Below, one piece after another: positions 60,971 through 64,000 of a stretch of 64,000 nucleotides of DNA. The stretch's first letter is position 1. Every line of letters begins with the position of its first letter. The DNA is from Streptomyces alboniger (lineage in GTDB: Bacteria; Actinomycetota; Actinomycetes; Streptomycetales; Streptomycetaceae). Made by a program: the position numbers and the translations under genes. The stretch lies in assembly GCF_008704395.1 (NCBI RefSeq), contig NZ_CP023695.1:5146001-5210000 (forward strand), given 5' to 3'. Under the pieces are notes generated by a model that saw nothing but the letters and a program-made list of their open reading frames with translations, was not told the DNA's origin and did not search any database.

Positions 60971-62026
60971 ATGTCTTCGACCGAGCTGCCGAACCTGCTG
61001 GCCGCCACCGCCGCGCCCAAACCCGGTGCCGTCGCGGTCGCGGAGGGTGAACGGCTCGACTCGGTCGCCCTGCCCGGACTCACGCTGACCGTGCGGTCGC
61101 GGCCCTCGGTCCGCGCCGGACTCCCGCCCGCGCTGTACGTCCACGGCTTCGGCGGCTCCTCGCAGAACTGGTCGGCCCTGATGCCGCTCCTTGAGGACGT
61201 CGTCGACTGCGAGGCGATCGACCTGCCCGGGTTCGGGGACTCGCCCCCACCGGACGACAGCGACTACTCGATCACCGGGCAGGCCCGCGCGGTCATCCGC
61301 CACCTCGACGCCCGCGCCCGTGGACCCGTCCACCTGTTCGGGAATTCACTGGGCGGCGCCGTCACGACACGCGTCGCCGCGGTGCGCCCCGATCTCGTAC
61401 GTACGTTGACCCTGATCTCGCCCGCACTGCCCGAGCTGCGGGTGCAGCGCACGGCGGTACCGACCGGGCTGATCGCGGTTCCGGGTGTCGCGGGGCTCTT
61501 CGCGCGGCTCACCAGGGGGTGGACGGCCGAGCAGCGGGTGCGGGGCGTGATGGAGCTCTGTTACGGCGACCCGGGCAAGGTGACGCCGGAAGGCTTCAGC
61601 GCGGCGGTCCGGGAGATGGAGCGCAGGCTCCAGCTCCCCTACTTCTGGGACGCGACGACGCGCACGGCCCGCGGGATCGTGAACGCGTACACCCTGGGCG
61701 GCCAGCACGGGCTCTGGCGGCAGGCCGAGCGGGTGCTCGCGCCGACCCTGCTCGTCTACGGCGGGCGCGATCTCCTCGTCTCGTACCGCATGGCACGCAG
61801 GGCGACCGCCGCGTTCCGCGACTCGCGGCTGCTCACGCTGCCCGAGGCCGGGCATGTGGCGATGATGGAGGACCCGGAGAGCGTGGCTACCGCCTTCCGT
61901 GAACTGCTCGTCGATCTGGGGGAGTTGAGCGGGCCCCGCGCCCGGGGTGCTCGGGGCGTCCGGGAGTCCCGTGAACTCCGTGACTCCCGTGAACTCCGCG
62001 ACTCCCGTACGGATTCGGGGAGCTGA
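60971..62026 (+). CDS. Alpha/beta-hydrolase family protein (2)
   Basis: A 351-residue hydrolase. The HGFGGSSQNW oxyanion motif (about 58-67), DLPGFGDSPPP, the nucleophile elbow LFGNSLGGAV (Ser near 122), LVYGGRDLLVSYRMARR (triad Asp) and LPEAGHVAMMEDPESV (triad His) are all clear. The C-terminal 30 residues are a charged repeat (RELRDSRELRDSR). No signal peptide. The DUF3152 gene starts nine bases after its stop, so the two are cotranscribed. The substrate is unknown. Confidence 0.9.
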   Translation: MSSTELPNLLAATAAPKPGAVAVAEGERLDSVALPGLTLTVRSRPSVRAGLPPALYVHGFGGSSQNWSALMPLLEDVVDCEAIDLPGFGDSPPPDDSDYSITGQARAVIRHLDARARGPVHLFGNSLGGAVTTRVAAVRPDLVRTLTLISPALPELRVQRTAVPTGLIAVPGVAGLFARLTRGWTAEQRVRGVMELCYGDPGKVTPEGFSAAVREMERRLQLPYFWDATTRTARGIVNAYTLGGQHGLWRQAERVLAPTLLVYGGRDLLVSYRMARRATAAFRDSRLLTLPEAGHVAMMEDPESVATAFRELLVDLGELSGPRARGARGVRESRELRDSRELRDSRTDSGS

Positions 62027-62034
62027 GGCGGCGC

Positions 62035-63408
62035 GTGGGACGACACAGCCGCCGCGGCCCGGCAGGCACACCGGCGGACAAGGCTGAGACGACCGCCTCA
62101 GCAGGCACGACCGGCACGACCGGCAATGCCGGCGCGACGGAGACGACTGGAACGGCTGCCCGCGCGAGCGGCTCGGGCGGCCCGGCGGCGCAGGGCGGTG
62201 GCCCGCTTCCGGGTCAGGTCCCGGGGCCCGGCACGGGCCGCCGCAGGCGCGGGCCCGCCGACGAGGGGACACCGGCGCACGGCACCCCCGCGCACGGCAC
62301 CCCTCAGTCGACGCCGTCCCACGGAGTTCCGGGGGTCCGCGGTGGGCACCCCGAGCAGCGGGAGCCCGGCGGTGGCTGGGGTGACGTCTCCGATGCGGGG
62401 TCGGGTCCGCACCCGGGTGCCGGGCACGGCATACCGGGCCCGCGGCAGGATCGTTCCGCCCCACGCCAGGACTACGTGGAAGCCTTTACCGACGGGGGCG
62501 GGGATCCGTACGCCTCCGTCACCGACTGGAACGGCGTCCCCGAGCCCGGGCCCGGCCCGGACGTCGAGGGCGGCGGTGGCAAGAGGGGCGGGCGGGCCCG
62601 TCTCCTGACCGGCATCGCGGCGGCCGCCGTGATCACCGTGCTCGGGGTCGTCGTCGCGAGTCAGGTCACCGGCGGCGCGGACGACTCCGACGACCGGCCC
62701 CAGGCCGCACCCGGCGGCGGCGCGCGTGACACCGACGACCCGGCCTCTCGCTCCGACGAGCGCCCGCCCCCGCCCGGGGGGCCCGCCATCAAACCGGACG
62801 CCGCCCCGGTGACGTACGGCCAGAAAATGGGTGAGAAATACCCGCTGGACGCCAAGCTCAAGGCGTCCGGCGACTTCGAAGCGATGCCGGGGTTCGACAA
62901 GGCGCCCGGAAAGGGGCAGGTCTTCCGCTATCGCGTCGACGTCGAGAAAGGGCTCGGTCTCGACGGCCCGCTCTTCGCGCAGGCCGTGCAGAAAACCCTG
63001 AACGACAAACGGAGTTGGGCGCACGCCGGGGCCCGCGCCTTCGAGCGCATCTCGTCGGGCAAGCCCGATTTCGTCATCACGCTGGCGAGTCCGGGAACCA
63101 CCGCCGCCTGGTGCGCGAAATCCGGACTCGACACGACCCAGGACAACGTGTCGTGCGATTCCGCGGCGACCGACCGCGTGATGATCAACGCCTATCGGTG
63201 GGCGCAGGGCGCCAAGACCTACGGCGACGCCATCCACCCCTACCGTCAGATGCTGATCAACCACGAGGTCGGGCACCGGCTCGGTTTCAACCACACGGAC
63301 TGCACGAAGGACGGGGACCTCGCGCCCGTCATGCAGCAGCAGACCAAGTTCCTGGAGCACGACGGGATCAAGTGCAAGGCCAACCCCTGGGCGTTCCCCA
63401 AGGATTGA
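62035..63408 (+). CDS. DUF3152 membrane-anchored metalloprotease-like protein
   Basis: A 457-residue protein starting with GTG. Residues 1-185 are a Gly/Pro/Thr-rich cytoplasmic tail with GTPAHGTPQ repeats. A membrane helix (LLTGIAAAAVITVLGVVVAS) follows at about 190-210, and the outer DUF3152 domain ends the protein. It holds HEVGHRLGFNH (about 411-421), an HExxHxxGxxH zinc signature like that of metzincin proteases, followed by a conserved cysteine (TDC). It is probably an extracytoplasmic peptidase; the target is unknown. It follows the hydrolase gene in one operon. Confidence 0.85.
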   Translation: MGRHSRRGPAGTPADKAETTASAGTTGTTGNAGATETTGTAARASGSGGPAAQGGGPLPGQVPGPGTGRRRRGPADEGTPAHGTPAHGTPQSTPSHGVPGVRGGHPEQREPGGGWGDVSDAGSGPHPGAGHGIPGPRQDRSAPRQDYVEAFTDGGGDPYASVTDWNGVPEPGPGPDVEGGGGKRGGRARLLTGIAAAAVITVLGVVVASQVTGGADDSDDRPQAAPGGGARDTDDPASRSDERPPPPGGPAIKPDAAPVTYGQKMGEKYPLDAKLKASGDFEAMPGFDKAPGKGQVFRYRVDVEKGLGLDGPLFAQAVQKTLNDKRSWAHAGARAFERISSGKPDFVITLASPGTTAAWCAKSGLDTTQDNVSCDSAATDRVMINAYRWAQGAKTYGDAIHPYRQMLINHEVGHRLGFNHTDCTKDGDLAPVMQQQTKFLEHDGIKCKANPWAFPKD

Positions 63409-63423
63409 GGCGGTGGCCGGCGG

Positions 63424-64000
63424 TCAGCCGGTCAGCCGGCCCTTCGTGAGGCGCCGCAAATTGCCCGCGAGGATCGCGGCGCGTTCCCCCGGAGCGAGGT
63501 CCATGCGGTGCACATCCGCGAGGGAGGACCGGATGTACCCCGGCCCCTTCTCGGGGTCGTAGGGGCTGTCGGAGGCGAAGAGGACCCGCTCGGGGCCGAA
63601 GAAGTCGAGGGCGCAGCGCAGGGCGTGCGGGGCGCCGAAGAGGGCGGTGTCGGCGTAGAACATCCGGAAGTAGTCGAGGGGCCGCTTGGACAGCGGTGGT
63701 CCTTCGGTGTCGGCCCGCTGCTCGGGCGGGGTGCGGGAGCCGAGCTGGTCCCAGCCGGGGCCGACGCGCCCGGAGAAGTGGGGGATCATGCTGCCGCCGT
63801 GGTGGATGAGCAGCTTCAGCGAGGGGTGGCGCTCCAGGATGCCGCCGAAGACGATGCGGGCCATGAAGGCGGACAGGTCGTACTCCCAGCCGAGGGTCCA
63901 CCAGATCTCGTAGCGGGAGCGTCGCTCGGCGGGATAGTCGGGCCAGGTGGCGTTGCGGCAGGGGTGGACCTGCACGAGAACGTCCAGCTCGGCGGCGCGC
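63424..64000 (-). CDS. Amidohydrolase-family protein (C-terminal part, gene runs off the window)
   Basis: About 192 residues of a metal-dependent TIM-barrel amidohydrolase of the ACMSD-like group; the N terminus lies beyond base 64000. Seen: VHPCR near the edge, KLLIHHGGSMIPHFSGRVGP (His-rich metal region), RMFYADTALFGAPHALRCAL and the terminal ASDSPYDPEKGPGYIRSSLA with the metal-binding Asp. Members decarboxylate or hydrolyse cyclic carboxylates; the substrate here is unknown. It converges with the DUF3152 gene. Confidence 0.85.
   Translation of the reverse strand, partial: RAAELDVLVQVHPCRNATWPDYPAERRSRYEIWWTLGWEYDLSAFMARIVFGGILERHPSLKLLIHHGGSMIPHFSGRVGPGWDQLGSRTPPEQRADTEGPPLSKRPLDYFRMFYADTALFGAPHALRCALDFFGPERVLFASDSPYDPEKGPGYIRSSLADVHRMDLAPGERAAILAGNLRRLTKGRLTG

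Overview
The window is chromosomal DNA from a Streptomyces-type actinomycete. GC content is very high, GTG and TTG starts are common, stop/start overlaps are frequent, and the gene order matches the core-chromosome neighbourhood known from S. coelicolor (bldK to mshB to tatB and mrp). No rRNA, tRNA, CRISPR array, prophage, insertion sequence or biosynthetic cluster was found. The sequence is almost entirely coding.

Region 1 (1-17380) is a peptide-uptake block. It holds the last two ATPase genes of one Opp/Dpp importer, a small SigE-family sigma factor with a membrane partner, a complete reverse-strand importer ordered permease / Tat-type lipoprotein / permease / ATPase / ATPase (the bldKABCDE order), a divergent complete importer ordered lipoprotein / permease / permease / ATPase / ATPase, and an S9 prolyl-oligopeptidase-type peptidase. 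Peptides could be imported by three related systems and then cut in the cytoplasm.

Region 2 (17527-25165) carries a 64-residue membrane protein, mshB (mycothiol synthesis), a small membrane protein, a large membrane-anchored protein with peptidoglycan-binding-like domains, and a four-gene operon of ABC exporter plus NarL-type two-component system.

Region 3 (25194-36572) has tandem SirB1-like paralogues, a GNAT acetyltransferase, ferredoxin, dapC, a secreted repeat protein, a lysozyme-like membrane protein divergent from dapE, a LOG-family protein, a FolP2-like protein, a DivIVA-like protein, tag and an enoyl-CoA hydratase.

Region 4 (36880-49059) is the envelope-stress and membrane core: DUF3117, an O-methyltransferase, an ECF sigma factor, a zinc-binding anti-sigma factor, HtrA, TatB, Mrp, DUF1003, an MgtE-N/CBS protein without a channel domain, a lipoprotein and CorA. 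The order resembles the M. tuberculosis Rv1220c-sigE-rseA-htrA-tatB-mrp-corA region.

Region 5 (49563-64000) has SUFU-like and DUF6758 proteins, a PHP nuclease/phosphatase, MarC, a 50-residue conserved peptide, an NYN-domain protein, two alpha/beta hydrolases, a DEAD-box helicase with a repetitive basic tail, a ferritin-like protein, DUF3107, a TetR regulator, a DUF3152 metalloprotease-like protein and the end of an amidohydrolase gene.

The most unusual signals are these: a 271-nt near-identical tract shared by two ATPase paralogues (gene conversion); a likely ATT start for the methyltransferase next to the ECF sigma gene; a likely CTG or ATA start for the helicase; a degenerate second copy of the folP 3' end; a FolP protein with a rewritten substrate-loop motif; a canonical ECF autoregulatory promoter; tandem perfect dyads in the dapE divergent promoter; and several apparently leaderless genes.
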